A stretch of 64,000 nucleotides of DNA from Vibrio amylolyticus (lineage in GTDB: Bacteria > Pseudomonadota > Gammaproteobacteria > Enterobacterales > Vibrionaceae). The stretch covers positions 1 through 64,000 of the forward strand of contig NZ_JAJHVV010000017.1 of assembly GCF_023145695.1 (NCBI RefSeq). The letters run 5' to 3'. The notes under the pieces are model-generated. The model was not told the origin of the DNA and made no database searches. It was given only the letters and a program-made list of their open reading frames with translations. Below, piece after piece: positions 9,673 to 18,570 of the stretch. Each line of letters opens with the position of its first letter. Within the stretch, counting starts at the first letter, position 1. A program made the position numbers and the translations under genes.

Positions 9673-10416
9673 GTGAACCTTCGTACACTTGCGGCACTAT
9701 TGATAGCTTTGCTACTCACCGGGTGCACTGATTACCAGTGGGGTTGGTACATCTTAGATCCAACGACAACCCAAGGGCAGACCAACCTAAAGTTCTTAAC
9801 TGCTGGATTTTATGACACGATCAACGTATCACTGTTGAGCATGGTTTTTGCTATGCTCATTGGGCTAATTGTTGCGCTCCCTGCATTGTCTAGTAACATT
9901 TACCTACGGGCTTTCAATAGAGTGTATGTTGAATCCATTCGTTCTATTCCTGTATTGGTCCTACTTTTATGGGTCTACTACGGCATGCCAACGTTACTTG
10001 ATATCTCTCTTAATCATTTCTGGGCAGGTGTCATTGCATTAACCATCGCTGAAAGTGCCTTCATGGCGGAGGTGTTTCGAGGTGGGATTCAATCCATCAA
10101 TAAAGGACAACATGAAGCAGCGGAAGCATTAGGGCTCAACTATTGGCAAAAAATGCAATTGGTCATTTTCCCCCAAGCATTTCGTCTGATATTGCCACCA
10201 CTTGGAAATCAATTCGTTTATATTCTTAAAATGTCGTCATTAGTCAGTGTGATTGGTTTGAGTGACTTAACTCGAAGAGCTAACGAGTTAGTGGTTAATG
10301 AGTACTTACCTCTAGAGATCTACACTTTTCTCGTGTTGGAATATCTAGTATTGATACTCTGCGTGTCTCAAGCAGTGCGTTGGTTAGAAAGACGCATCGC
10401 AATTCCACAGAATTGA
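9673..10416 (+). CDS. Amino-acid ABC transporter permease with lipoprotein-type N-terminus
   Basis: This is a polar amino-acid permease of the HisM/GlnP type. The EAA loop EAAEALGLNYWQKMQLVIFPQA is followed by LPPLGNQFVYILK, as usual in the family. GTG at 9673 is preferred, since GGAG lies six bases upstream. From that start, residues 1-18 form a lipoprotein signal with lipobox LLTGC (Cys18), which is unusual for a permease. Family members with five helices have a periplasmic N-terminus, so a cleaved, lipidated start is topologically possible. Its likely partner is the divergent binding protein; the ATPase must be encoded elsewhere. Confidence 0.8.
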   Translation: MNLRTLAALLIALLLTGCTDYQWGWYILDPTTTQGQTNLKFLTAGFYDTINVSLLSMVFAMLIGLIVALPALSSNIYLRAFNRVYVESIRSIPVLVLLLWVYYGMPTLLDISLNHFWAGVIALTIAESAFMAEVFRGGIQSINKGQHEAAEALGLNYWQKMQLVIFPQAFRLILPPLGNQFVYILKMSSLVSVIGLSDLTRRANELVVNEYLPLEIYTFLVLEYLVLILCVSQAVRWLERRIAIPQN

Positions 10417-10460
10417 CCCTCTAATCTCCTAAGTCTTAACATTCTAGGTATGAATATTCC

Positions 10461-10497
10461 AAAAAATAAAAGGGTTGGCATTGAACCAACCCTTTTA
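10461..10497. terminator. Bidirectional terminator between the ABC permease gene and glmU
   Basis: Perfect 11-bp stem AAAAGGGTTGG / CCAACCCTTTT with a 7-base loop, flanked by A-rich and T-rich sides. It lies between two convergent genes and can serve both. Confidence 0.88.
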
Positions 10498-10511
10498 TAG
10501 ATTATATAAAA

Positions 10512-11876
10512 CTATTTTTTGATTTTAGCCGGACGCTGCCAATCAGAAACTTTACGTTCTTTCGCACGAGTAATAACAAGTTCACCTTGAGCGACATCTT
10601 TCGTTAGTGTCGTTCCCGCCCCAACTGTTGCACCATCTGAAATCATCACTGGAGCAATCAACTGGCAATCAGAACCAACAAAAACATCGTCACCAATGGT
10701 GGTCTTGAATTTATTTGCACCGTCGTAATTACATGTAATCACACCTGCGCCGACATTCACACGCTGGCCAATTTGAGCATCACCTAAATACGTTAGGTGG
10801 TTCGCTTTAGAACCCTCGCCAATAGACGTATTTTTCACTTCAACGAAGTTACCAACATGAGCATCATTTTTAAGCTCTGCGCCAGGGCGTAGACGAGTAA
10901 ACGGGCCGACAGTACACTCTTCACCTACCGTCGCACCTTCAATCACACTGTAAGGTCGGACAATCGAATTATCATCGATTTCACAATCTTTCAGTACACA
11001 GCCTGTACCAATAACGACGTTATCACCGATAGAAACATTACCTTCAATAATAACGTTCGTATCAATTTCTACGTCCATTCCGCACTGCAATTCACCACGT
11101 AAATCAAAACGGGACGGATCGCGTAACATCACGCCCTGCTCAAGTAGCTTTTGAGCCTGCATTGATTGGTAAGCACGCTCTAGTCGAGCAAGTTGGGAGC
11201 GGTCGTTAACCCCTTCGACTTCAATTGGGTTTACTGGATGAACGGCTTCTACCGCACGACCTTCACTATGAGCCGCAGCAATCACATCTGTTAAGTAATA
11301 TTCGCCTTGCGCATTCTGGTTATTCAAACCCGAAAGCCAGCGCTTCAAATCACCACCTGTTGCAACCATCACACCGGTGTTGATCTCTTTAATAAGTTTC
11401 TGCTCATCGGTTGCATCTTTTTGCTCAACGATCGCAATAACAGGACCATTACGGCGCACGATACGGCCATATCCCATCGGGTTGTCAAGTACGACCGTTA
11501 ATAGTGCAATACCACCATTAGGCTGCGCATCAAGCAAGCTTTCAACCGTTTCTTCAGAGATTAGGGGCACATCTCCGTATAGTACCAATACTTTTTCATT
11601 GTCATCAAATTGAGGAGAGGCTTGATCAACCGCATGACCGGTACCAAGTTGATCCGCTTGCAGCACCCAGCTAACAGATTCTTCCTTAAGAGCCGATTGC
11701 ATCTGCTCGCCACCGTGGCCATAAACCAAATGAATATTTTGAGCACCTAGACTGTTACATGTATCAATCACATGCTTCACCATCGGCTTACCTGCCAATG
11801 TGTGCAATACCTTGGGCATCTTTGAATACATACGGGTTCCTTTACCCGCAGCAAGAATTACCGCACTAAATTTCAT
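10512..11876 (-). CDS. glmU: Bifunctional GlcNAc-1-P uridyltransferase / GlcN-1-P acetyltransferase
   Basis: GlmU makes UDP-N-acetylglucosamine for peptidoglycan and lipopolysaccharide. It acetylates GlcN-1-P (C-terminal domain) and then transfers UMP (N-terminal domain). In the 454-residue product the nucleotidyltransferase motif LAAGKGTRMYSKMPK is near residues 8-22. From about residue 250 a run of hexapeptide repeats forms the left-handed beta helix, and the acetyltransferase block NHLTYLGDAQIG is present. Length equals the family norm (456 in E. coli). It lies downstream of the atp operon as in many gammaproteobacteria, but behind a terminator. Confidence 0.97.
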   Translation of the reverse strand: MKFSAVILAAGKGTRMYSKMPKVLHTLAGKPMVKHVIDTCNSLGAQNIHLVYGHGGEQMQSALKEESVSWVLQADQLGTGHAVDQASPQFDDNEKVLVLYGDVPLISEETVESLLDAQPNGGIALLTVVLDNPMGYGRIVRRNGPVIAIVEQKDATDEQKLIKEINTGVMVATGGDLKRWLSGLNNQNAQGEYYLTDVIAAAHSEGRAVEAVHPVNPIEVEGVNDRSQLARLERAYQSMQAQKLLEQGVMLRDPSRFDLRGELQCGMDVEIDTNVIIEGNVSIGDNVVIGTGCVLKDCEIDDNSIVRPYSVIEGATVGEECTVGPFTRLRPGAELKNDAHVGNFVEVKNTSIGEGSKANHLTYLGDAQIGQRVNVGAGVITCNYDGANKFKTTIGDDVFVGSDCQLIAPVMISDGATVGAGTTLTKDVAQGELVITRAKERKVSDWQRPAKIKK

Positions 11877-11961
11877 TCCCTAACCTACTGTAATATTTTT
11901 TATTTAAGTGATTATTCTAGCTATTTCTCGCTGAATAGTTAAATAGCAATGTCAACTTTAT

Positions 11962-12000
11962 AAAAAAAGCAACAAAAAAGGCAGCGGTTAGGCTGCCTTT
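11962..12000 (-). terminator. Terminator of the atp operon
   Basis: Stem AAAGGCAGC / GCTGCCTTT with loop GGTTAG. In the leftward direction it is followed by a T-rich tract. It lies 22 bases after the atpC stop and separates the operon from glmU. Confidence 0.88.
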
Positions 12001-12021
12001 TATACTAAACGAAGCTAATGA

Positions 12022-12453
12022 TTAGCGACGTCTGTTCACCAGTTCAATGACTTTCAACTGAGCAACAGCTTTCGCCAGCTCTGCTGATGCCTTAGCAAAG
12101 TCAACGTCACCCGAAGGTTGGTTAACTAGCTCTTCGGCGCGGCGTTTCGCTTCTTCTGCTTTCGCTTGGTCAAGATCCTGACCACGAACTGCAGTGTCTG
12201 CCAAAATAGTTACATCGTGGGCTTGTACTTCTAAAATACCGCCAGAAAGATAAATAATCTCTTCATCACCTTTCTTAGACACAATGCGAACCATACCAGG
12301 GCGAATCGTAGTAAGTAGCGGAGTATGTCCCGCTAAAACACCAAGATCACCTTTCTCACCTGAAATTTGAATGCTACGAGCTTGTCCCGAATAAATTCGG
12401 TCTTCCGCACTCACCACATCCAAATGGAAGCTTACTGATGTTAATGCTGTCAT
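12022..12453 (-). CDS. atpC: ATP synthase epsilon subunit
   Basis: Epsilon is part of the F1 central stalk and inhibits ATP hydrolysis. In the 143-residue product, the N-terminal beta-sandwich (SVSFHLDVVSAEDRIYSG, then GEKGDLGVLAGHTPLLT) is followed from about residue 90 by a two-helix domain. It is the last gene of the operon, 21 bases after atpD. Confidence 0.96.
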   Translation of the reverse strand: MTALTSVSFHLDVVSAEDRIYSGQARSIQISGEKGDLGVLAGHTPLLTTIRPGMVRIVSKKGDEEIIYLSGGILEVQAHDVTILADTAVRGQDLDQAKAEEAKRRAEELVNQPSGDVDFAKASAELAKAVAQLKVIELVNRRR

Positions 12454-12474
12454 AACGCCTCCTGTAAGACTCTA

Positions 12475-13878
12475 TTATAGCTTCTTCGCGTTCTCTAGTG
12501 CATCGTCAATCGTACCGCAGTACATGAACGCTTGCTCTGGAATATCATCGTATTCGCCAGCTAGAAGACCTTTGAAGCCACGTAGTGTCTCGCTAAGAGA
12601 TACGTATACGCCAGGGTCGCCAGTAAAGACTTCAGCAACGTGGTAAGGCTGAGTTAAGAAACGCTCAATCTTACGTGCACGAGATACAACTTGCTTATCT
12701 GCTTCAGAAAGCTCGTCCATACCTAGAATTGCAATGATGTCTTTCAGCTCTTTATAACGCTGAAGTGTTTGCTGAACGTTTTGTGCAATGTCGTAGTGCT
12801 CTTGACCAACAACAAGTGGATCAAGTTGACGAGACGTTGAATCTAACGGGTCAATCGCAGGGTAAAGACCCATAGCTGCGATATTACGGTTAAGTACAAC
12901 TGTTGCATCCAAGTGAGCAAACGTTGTTGCTGGAGAAGGGTCAGTCAAGTCATCCGCTGGTACGTATACCGCCTGTACAGACGTGATAGAGCCAGATTTA
13001 GTTGACGTGATACGTTCTTGTAGAACACCCATTTCTTCAGCAAGTGTTGGCTGGTAACCTACCGCAGATGGCATACGACCTAGGAGAGCCGAAACCTCTG
13101 TACCTGCAAGTGTATAACGGTAAATGTTATCAATAAACAGAAGTACATCACGACCTTCGTCACGGAAACGCTCTGCCATTGTTAGACCAGTCAGGGCAAC
13201 ACGTAGACGGTTTCCTGGTGGCTCGTTCATTTGACCGTAAACCATTGCTACTTTTGATTCTTCAGGGTTCTCGATGTTTACAACACCGGCTTCCTGCATC
13301 TCGTAGTAGAAATCGTTACCTTCACGAGTACGCTCACCAACGCCCGCAAATACTGACAGACCTGAGTGCTGTAGTGCGATGTTGTTGATAAGTTCCATCA
13401 TGTTAACGGTCTTACCTACACCAGCACCACCGAATAGACCGATTTTACCACCCTTAGCGAATGGACAAATTAGGTCGATTACTTTCACGCCTGTTTCTAA
13501 TAGTTCAGAAGCGTTCGACAACTCTTCGTAGCTTGGTGCTGCACGGTGGATAGAGTAATTCTCTTCCGCACCGATTTCACCACACTCGTCAATAGCGTCG
13601 CCAAGAACGTTCATGATTCGACCTAGGGTCTTAGTACCTACTGGTACTGAGATTGGAGCACCAGTATTTTCTACTGTTACGCCACGACGTAAACCATCTG
13701 AGCTACCCATTACGATTGCGCGAATAACGCCACCGCCAAGTTGTTGCTGAACTTCAAGAACCAAACGCTCTTTCGATTCAGTTACATTCAGAGCGTCGTA
13801 AACGTTTGGAACGTCACTCTGTGGGAACTCTACGTCGACTACTGCTCCGATGATCTGTACGATCTTACCTGTAGCCAT
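12475..13878 (-). CDS. atpD: ATP synthase beta subunit
   Basis: This is the catalytic F1 subunit. In the 467-residue product the Walker A loop GGAGVGKT (about residues 150-157), the GERTREGND segment carrying the catalytic glutamate, and the ALTGLTMAERFRDEGRDVLLF Walker B block are intact (quoted here as two joined parts, ALTGLTMAE and RFRDEGRDVLLF). Its length is slightly above E. coli (460). It sits 30 bases after atpG. Confidence 0.98.
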   Translation of the reverse strand: MATGKIVQIIGAVVDVEFPQSDVPNVYDALNVTESKERLVLEVQQQLGGGVIRAIVMGSSDGLRRGVTVENTGAPISVPVGTKTLGRIMNVLGDAIDECGEIGAEENYSIHRAAPSYEELSNASELLETGVKVIDLICPFAKGGKIGLFGGAGVGKTVNMMELINNIALQHSGLSVFAGVGERTREGNDFYYEMQEAGVVNIENPEESKVAMVYGQMNEPPGNRLRVALTGLTMAERFRDEGRDVLLFIDNIYRYTLAGTEVSALLGRMPSAVGYQPTLAEEMGVLQERITSTKSGSITSVQAVYVPADDLTDPSPATTFAHLDATVVLNRNIAAMGLYPAIDPLDSTSRQLDPLVVGQEHYDIAQNVQQTLQRYKELKDIIAILGMDELSEADKQVVSRARKIERFLTQPYHVAEVFTGDPGVYVSLSETLRGFKGLLAGEYDDIPEQAFMYCGTIDDALENAKKL

Positions 13879-13908
13879 CGTTAATCCTCTAAATTTGTTT
13901 TACCTAAA

Positions 13909-14775
13909 TTAAACTGCTGATGCACCTGATACGATTTCAGATAGCTCTTGGGTAATCGCCGTTTGACGGGCTTTGTTGTACACAAGCTCTAGCTCTTCGA
14001 TCAAATCGCCGGCATTGTCTGATGCTGCTTTCATAGCAACCATACGAGCAGCCATTTCACATGCTAAGTTCTCTACAACACCTTGGTATACTTGAGACTC
14101 AACGTAGCGAGCCATCAACGTGTTTAGTAGAACCTTCTGATCAGACTCAAACATGTAACTCCATGCGTGAGTAAACTGTTCATCTTCACAAAGTGATTTA
14201 GGCAAAGGTATTAATTGATCAATTTTTGGTTGCTGGGTCATTGAGTTAACAAACTCATTGAACACCAGGTACAAACGGTCAATTTCTCCGTCTTGATACT
14301 TCTGTAACATGACGTTGATAGAGCCGATCAGATCATCAAGAGAAGGAGAATCCCCAAGTCCTGATGTCTGTGCGACGATGTTTGCACCAATGCTATTGAA
14401 ATAAGATGTTGCTTTCGAACCAATTACAGATAGTTCAACATCAACACCTTTCTCAGACCAATCGTTCATTTCGGTGACTGCCTGCTTGAACAAGTTAATG
14501 TTCAAGCCGCCACACAAACCACGATCAGTAGAGATAACAACATACCCAACACGCTTAGCCTCACGTTCCAGTAAATATGGATGCTTATATTCCAAAGTAC
14601 CGTGGGCTAAATGACCAATGACCTTACGTATAATTTCAGCATATGGGCGTGGGCCTTCCATTGCGTCTTGAGTACGACGCATTTTAGAAGCGGCAACCAT
14701 TTCCATAGCTTTAGTGATTTTCTGAGTGCTTTTAACACTACCAATCTTGCTACGAATTTCTTTTGAATTGGCCAT
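13909..14775 (-). CDS. atpG: ATP synthase gamma subunit
   Basis: Gamma is the rotor shaft of F1 that couples Fo rotation to catalysis. The 288-residue protein starts with the conserved helix SKEIRSKIGSVKSTQKITKA and ends with ELVYNKARQTAITQELSEI, the two helices forming the coiled-coil axle. Length matches E. coli (287). It lies between atpA and atpD with 30-35 base gaps. Confidence 0.97.
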   Translation of the reverse strand: MANSKEIRSKIGSVKSTQKITKAMEMVAASKMRRTQDAMEGPRPYAEIIRKVIGHLAHGTLEYKHPYLLEREAKRVGYVVISTDRGLCGGLNINLFKQAVTEMNDWSEKGVDVELSVIGSKATSYFNSIGANIVAQTSGLGDSPSLDDLIGSINVMLQKYQDGEIDRLYLVFNEFVNSMTQQPKIDQLIPLPKSLCEDEQFTHAWSYMFESDQKVLLNTLMARYVESQVYQGVVENLACEMAARMVAMKAASDNAGDLIEELELVYNKARQTAITQELSEIVSGASAV

Positions 14776-14810
14776 CGTTACTCTCCGTTAACTACAAAAC
14801 TAGGTTGTAA

Positions 14811-16352
14811 TTACCAAGTTTGGGTTGCTTTGAAGTCATCAGCTAACTTTTTAAGTTGAGCTTCGATGTCTTTGTTGTAAGCACCCGTCTTGTTGATCTC
14901 AGTAACAAAATCTGAATACTGAGCGTGAGCATACGATAGTAGAGCAGCTTCAAAATCTAGAATCTTGTTCAGCTCTACATCTTCTAAATAGCCACGTTCA
15001 GCAGCATAAATAGATAGAGACTGATCAAATACAGACATAGGAGCGTACTGTTTCTGCTTCATCAATTCGGTAACTTTCTGACCGTGGTCTAGCTGCTTCT
15101 TCGTTGCTTCATCAAGATCTGATGAGAACTGAGCGAAGGCTGCAAGTTCACGATATTGTGCAAGTGCGGTACGAATACCACCAGAAAGCTTTTTAATGAT
15201 TTTCGTTTGTGCAGAACCACCAACACGAGATACCGAGATACCTGGGTCTACCGCCGGGCGAACACCAGCGTTAAATAGTTCTGATTGTAGGAAAATCTGA
15301 CCATCAGTAATCGAAATTACGTTAGTCGGTACGAATGCAGATACGTCACCAGCTTGTGTTTCGATAATAGGTAGAGCCGTTAGAGAACCGGTCTTACCTT
15401 TTACTTCACCGTTAGTGAACTTTTCTACGTACGCTTCGCTAACACGAGCAGCACGCTCTAGTAGACGAGAGTGGAGGTAGAAAACATCACCAGGGAATGC
15501 TTCACGGCCTGGTGGACGTTTTAGCAGTAGTGAAATTTGACGATACGCTACCGCTTGCTTAGTAAGATCATCATAAACGATCAAAGCATCTTCGCCGCGG
15601 TCACGGAAGTATTCACCCATTGCACAACCAGCGTAAGGCGCTAGGTATTGCAGTGCTGCTGATTCAGAAGCAGATGCAACAACAATGATTGTGTTTGCAA
15701 GTGCACCGTGCTCTTCAAGCTTACGAACCACGTTAGCGATGGTTGAAGCTTTCTGACCAATAGCAACGTAAACAGAGAAAATACCAGAGTCTTTCTGGTT
15801 GATGATCGCATCGATCGCCATTGCTGTTTTACCAGTCTGACGGTCACCGATAACTAGCTCACGCTGGCCACGGCCGATTGGGATCATCGCATCAACTGAT
15901 TTGTAACCAGTTTGAACAGGCTGATCAACTGACTTACGATCGATTACACCAGGTGCAATCACTTCGATCGGTGAAGTCATTTTAGCTGGAATAGGACCTT
16001 TACCATCAATTGGCTCACCCAGTGTATTTACAACACGACCAAGTAATTCAGGACCTACTGGAACTTCTAGGATACGACCAGTACCCGTTACTTTCATACC
16101 TTCACGAAGACCGGTATAAGGACCCATTACAACAGCACCAACTGAATCACGATTCAAGTTAAGAGCTAGAGCGTAACGACCGCCTGGAAGTTCAATCATT
16201 TCACCTTGCATCACGTCTTCAAGACCGTGGATGCTAAGAATACCATCGCTTACAGATACGATAGTACCTTCATTGCGCGCTTCAGATACAACATTGAATT
16301 GTTCAATACGTTGTCTGATCAGCGCGCTAATTTCCGTGGAATTAAGTTGCAT
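14811..16352 (-). CDS. atpA: ATP synthase alpha subunit
   Basis: Alpha is the non-catalytic nucleotide-binding F1 subunit. The 513-residue product has the Walker A loop GDRQTGKT (about residues 169-176), the arginine-finger region PAVDPGISVSRVGGSAQ, and the conserved C-terminus ending in FKATQTW. Length equals E. coli AtpA. This subunit looks like an ordinary Vibrio alpha, in contrast to the divergent a and c subunits of the same operon. Confidence 0.98.
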   Translation of the reverse strand: MQLNSTEISALIRQRIEQFNVVSEARNEGTIVSVSDGILSIHGLEDVMQGEMIELPGGRYALALNLNRDSVGAVVMGPYTGLREGMKVTGTGRILEVPVGPELLGRVVNTLGEPIDGKGPIPAKMTSPIEVIAPGVIDRKSVDQPVQTGYKSVDAMIPIGRGQRELVIGDRQTGKTAMAIDAIINQKDSGIFSVYVAIGQKASTIANVVRKLEEHGALANTIIVVASASESAALQYLAPYAGCAMGEYFRDRGEDALIVYDDLTKQAVAYRQISLLLKRPPGREAFPGDVFYLHSRLLERAARVSEAYVEKFTNGEVKGKTGSLTALPIIETQAGDVSAFVPTNVISITDGQIFLQSELFNAGVRPAVDPGISVSRVGGSAQTKIIKKLSGGIRTALAQYRELAAFAQFSSDLDEATKKQLDHGQKVTELMKQKQYAPMSVFDQSLSIYAAERGYLEDVELNKILDFEAALLSYAHAQYSDFVTEINKTGAYNKDIEAQLKKLADDFKATQTW

Positions 16353-16369
16353 TGCTCAAATTCCCTAAG

Positions 16370-16900
16370 TTATGACTTAATAACGTCTTTAAGACGATTA
16401 ATACGACTAACGAGTGAGTTATCTAGCACAGTATCGCCAGATCTAATCACCGCACCACCTATCAACTCACTGTCGACTAAACAGTTCATTTTCACGCTGC
16501 AATCAAAGTGTTTTTCAAGCGACTTAACTAGCTCTGCTAGCTGTGCTTCACTTAATTCAAATGAAGTCGTTACTGTTACTTCTTTCACATTTAACGCTTC
16601 TGCGGAAAGCAGTTGAAACTGCTGATAGATATCACTTAACGCTGAAGTACGACGATTTTCGATAATAACCTTTAAGAAGTTCTGTAAAGGCTCATCGAAG
16701 TACTCACCCGCTACATCGAAATACAATTGCATCAATTGTTCAGGCTGAAGGCGTAACGCCGCTTTCTCTAACTCAGGAGCTAGAGAAAGGGTTTTCGCAA
16801 GTTCAAGCATACTTGACCATTGGTCAACCGCACTATTATCACTTGCGTAGCCAAACGCAGCCTTAGCATAAGGACGAGCAATAGTTGTCAAACCAGACAT
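16370..16900 (-). CDS. atpH: ATP synthase delta subunit
   Basis: Delta joins the top of F1 to the b-subunit stator. The 176-residue product begins with TIARPYAKAAFGYA, the conserved N-terminal helix. The C-terminal region (DCSVKMNCLVDSELIGGAVIR, cited as DCSVKMNC and DSELIGGAVIR) carries the family signature. Length matches E. coli (177). It lies 14 bases after atpF. Confidence 0.96.
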   Translation of the reverse strand: MSGLTTIARPYAKAAFGYASDNSAVDQWSSMLELAKTLSLAPELEKAALRLQPEQLMQLYFDVAGEYFDEPLQNFLKVIIENRRTSALSDIYQQFQLLSAEALNVKEVTVTTSFELSEAQLAELVKSLEKHFDCSVKMNCLVDSELIGGAVIRSGDTVLDNSLVSRINRLKDVIKS

Positions 16901-16914
16901 ACTGACGCCCTCCC

Positions 16915-17385
16915 TTATAGCTTCGCAGAAATACTATCAAGTATGTCTTGATGAGCAGCTGGATCAATCGAACGCTCGATGATTTTCTCAGCACCAAGAA
17001 TAGCTAGAGAAGCAACATCTTTTTGTAGTTCGTTACGAGCACGTAAAGTTTCAGCTTCTAACTCAGCTTTACCTTGAGCAAGTACATGTTCACGCTCTTG
17101 CATCGCTTCTTGACGAGCTTCGTCCAGAATTTGAGTTTTGCGTTTATTTGCAAGCTCAATAATTCCAAGCGCTTCTTGCTTAGCATCCTTTAACTGATCT
17201 GCTGCACTGTGTTGTGCTAGCTGTAACGCTTTGTCAGCACGTTCAGCAGACTCTAAACCTTCAGAGATTTTCTTCTGGCGCTCTTCAATTGCTGCGATCA
17301 ATGGTGGCCACACGTACTTCATGCAGAACCAAACAAACAATGTAAATGCTATTGCTTGACCTAGCAGAGTTGCATTGATATTCAC
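16915..17385 (-). CDS. atpF: ATP synthase b subunit
   Basis: Subunit b forms the peripheral stalk as a dimer. In the 156-residue product, one N-terminal membrane helix (residues 5-25) is followed by the WPPLIAAIEERQKKI turn and a long charged coiled coil (KALQLAQHSAADQLKDAK and onward). Length equals E. coli AtpF (156). A hairpin lies in the 72-base gap between atpE and this gene. Confidence 0.97.
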   Translation of the reverse strand: MNINATLLGQAIAFTLFVWFCMKYVWPPLIAAIEERQKKISEGLESAERADKALQLAQHSAADQLKDAKQEALGIIELANKRKTQILDEARQEAMQEREHVLAQGKAELEAETLRARNELQKDVASLAILGAEKIIERSIDPAAHQDILDSISAKL

Positions 17386-17410
17386 AATGACCCTCCTTTA
17401 TTCTTTTAAT

Positions 17411-17428
17411 GTTTCGCTAATGCGAAAC
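17411..17428 (-). other. Intercistronic hairpin between atpE and atpF
   Basis: GTTTCGC / GCGAAAC with a 4-base loop, not followed by a T-run, so it is not a typical terminator. It lies 30 bases after the atpE stop. A 3' hairpin could stabilise atpE mRNA, fitting the need for many c subunits per complex. This is inference. Confidence 0.5.
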
Positions 17429-17457
17429 GACGTAGAGTAAATAAGAAAAAGGGTTTC

Positions 17458-17676
17458 TTACAATGCGAACAGCATGTACATAGAGATACCAACACCGATC
17501 ATTGGAACAGCATCAAGTAGACCCGCTAGAATGAACATATTTGTTTGTAGCACTGGAGCCATTTCTGGTTGACGAGCAACAGACTCAAGGAACTTACCGC
17601 CTAGAATTGCGAAGCCGAAGCCAGTCGCGATTGCACACATACCTAGTAGTAAAGCTACAACGAAATAAATTTCCAT
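17458..17676 (-). CDS. atpE: ATP synthase c subunit, short form
   Basis: This is the Fo rotor-ring proteolipid. The 72-residue product has two hydrophobic helices joined by the polar loop ARQPEM (residues 34-39). The ion-binding carboxylate is D55 in AGLLDAVPMIG, which points to proton rather than sodium coupling. The start at 17676 has GGAG seven bases upstream; an in-frame ATG 45 bases earlier lacks a binding site. It is shorter than E. coli c (79), and shorter than the roughly 85-residue c that I recall for V. cholerae. It also ends in an E. coli-like MYMLFAL rather than the usual vibrio tail. Confidence 0.93.
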   Translation of the reverse strand: MEIYFVVALLLGMCAIATGFGFAILGGKFLESVARQPEMAPVLQTNMFILAGLLDAVPMIGVGISMYMLFAL

Positions 17677-17745
17677 AATAATCTCCGAAATGAAATATTG
17701 AGATAGGCTATAACCTATCATTTATAAATAAGTAAATTTTTTGTT

Positions 17746-18570
17746 TTAGTGTGAATCGTTACTTGCCATGCTGAGATAAACGATCGTCAGCATCGTAAAG
17801 ATAAAGGCTTGTAGCACGATAACTAAAATGTGGAAAATGGCCCAAATAATATGTGCAATAACACCAAGTCCGCCAAGAACCGCGCCTGCAGTATAGGTAA
17901 CTGCGATCAGGATAAAGATAAGTTCACCTGAGTACATGTTGCCGTACAAACGTAGTGATAATGAGACTGGTTTTGCAAATAATGAGACAGTTTCCAGGAC
18001 CAAGTTAAAAGGTATTAACGCTTTATTATTAATCGGGTGCAGCGTAAATTCCTTCACAAATCCCTTAAAGCCCTTGTACTTAATCATGTATGCCACGGTA
18101 AGTATAAGAACGCCTATTGCCATCGCTAAAGTGGTATTCAAGTCTACCGTAGGTACAACCTTGAAGTATTCAAATCCAGCTAAGTGCATTAGTTGAGGGA
18201 TAAAGTCGACCGGTATCAAGTCCATTGTATTCATTAAAAGAATCCAACAGAAAAGAGTTAAAGCTAATGGTGCGACTAACTTATCACGTCCATGAAAAGC
18301 ACCTTTTACAATTTCATCGACCTGTTCAACGACCATTTCGACGAAGCATTGTAATTTTCCAGGGGTGCCTGTGGTTGCGTTTTTTCCAACCCGATAGAAC
18401 AACCACAAAAATAGCGAACCCAGAAGTGCAGAGACCAATAGAGAGTCCCAGTGTAGGGTCCAGAATCCAGCTTCAGCACAGCCATAGTTTGTGGCAATGC
18501 TGCCATCAACAACACAAACTTTAGCGTTAGTGAGGTGGTGCTGAATGTATTCCTGCGGAGTATCAGCCAT
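17746..18570 (-). CDS. atpB: ATP synthase a subunit
   Basis: Subunit a forms the half-channels of Fo. In the 274-residue product the essential arginine lies in SLRLYGNMYSGEL, and IWAIFHILVIVLQAFIF matches the last helix with its histidine. The ATG at 18570 has GGGA six bases upstream and overlaps the end of atpI by 8 bases. Between those blocks, where E. coli and V. cholerae have an LPWW-type loop, this protein has TYTAGAVLGGLGVIAHI, so it is an Fo variant like its c subunit. Confidence 0.95.
   Translation of the reverse strand: MADTPQEYIQHHLTNAKVCVVDGSIATNYGCAEAGFWTLHWDSLLVSALLGSLFLWLFYRVGKNATTGTPGKLQCFVEMVVEQVDEIVKGAFHGRDKLVAPLALTLFCWILLMNTMDLIPVDFIPQLMHLAGFEYFKVVPTVDLNTTLAMAIGVLILTVAYMIKYKGFKGFVKEFTLHPINNKALIPFNLVLETVSLFAKPVSLSLRLYGNMYSGELIFILIAVTYTAGAVLGGLGVIAHIIWAIFHILVIVLQAFIFTMLTIVYLSMASNDSH

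Noticed and set aside
8803..10416. A complete ABC importer
   Set aside because: Only binding protein and permease genes are present; no ATPase gene adjoins, so it is not called a complete system.
17677..17721. A longer atpE start adding 15 residues
   Set aside because: No ribosome-binding site precedes it, whereas GGAG lies right before the ATG at 17676, and homology to c subunits starts at the latter.
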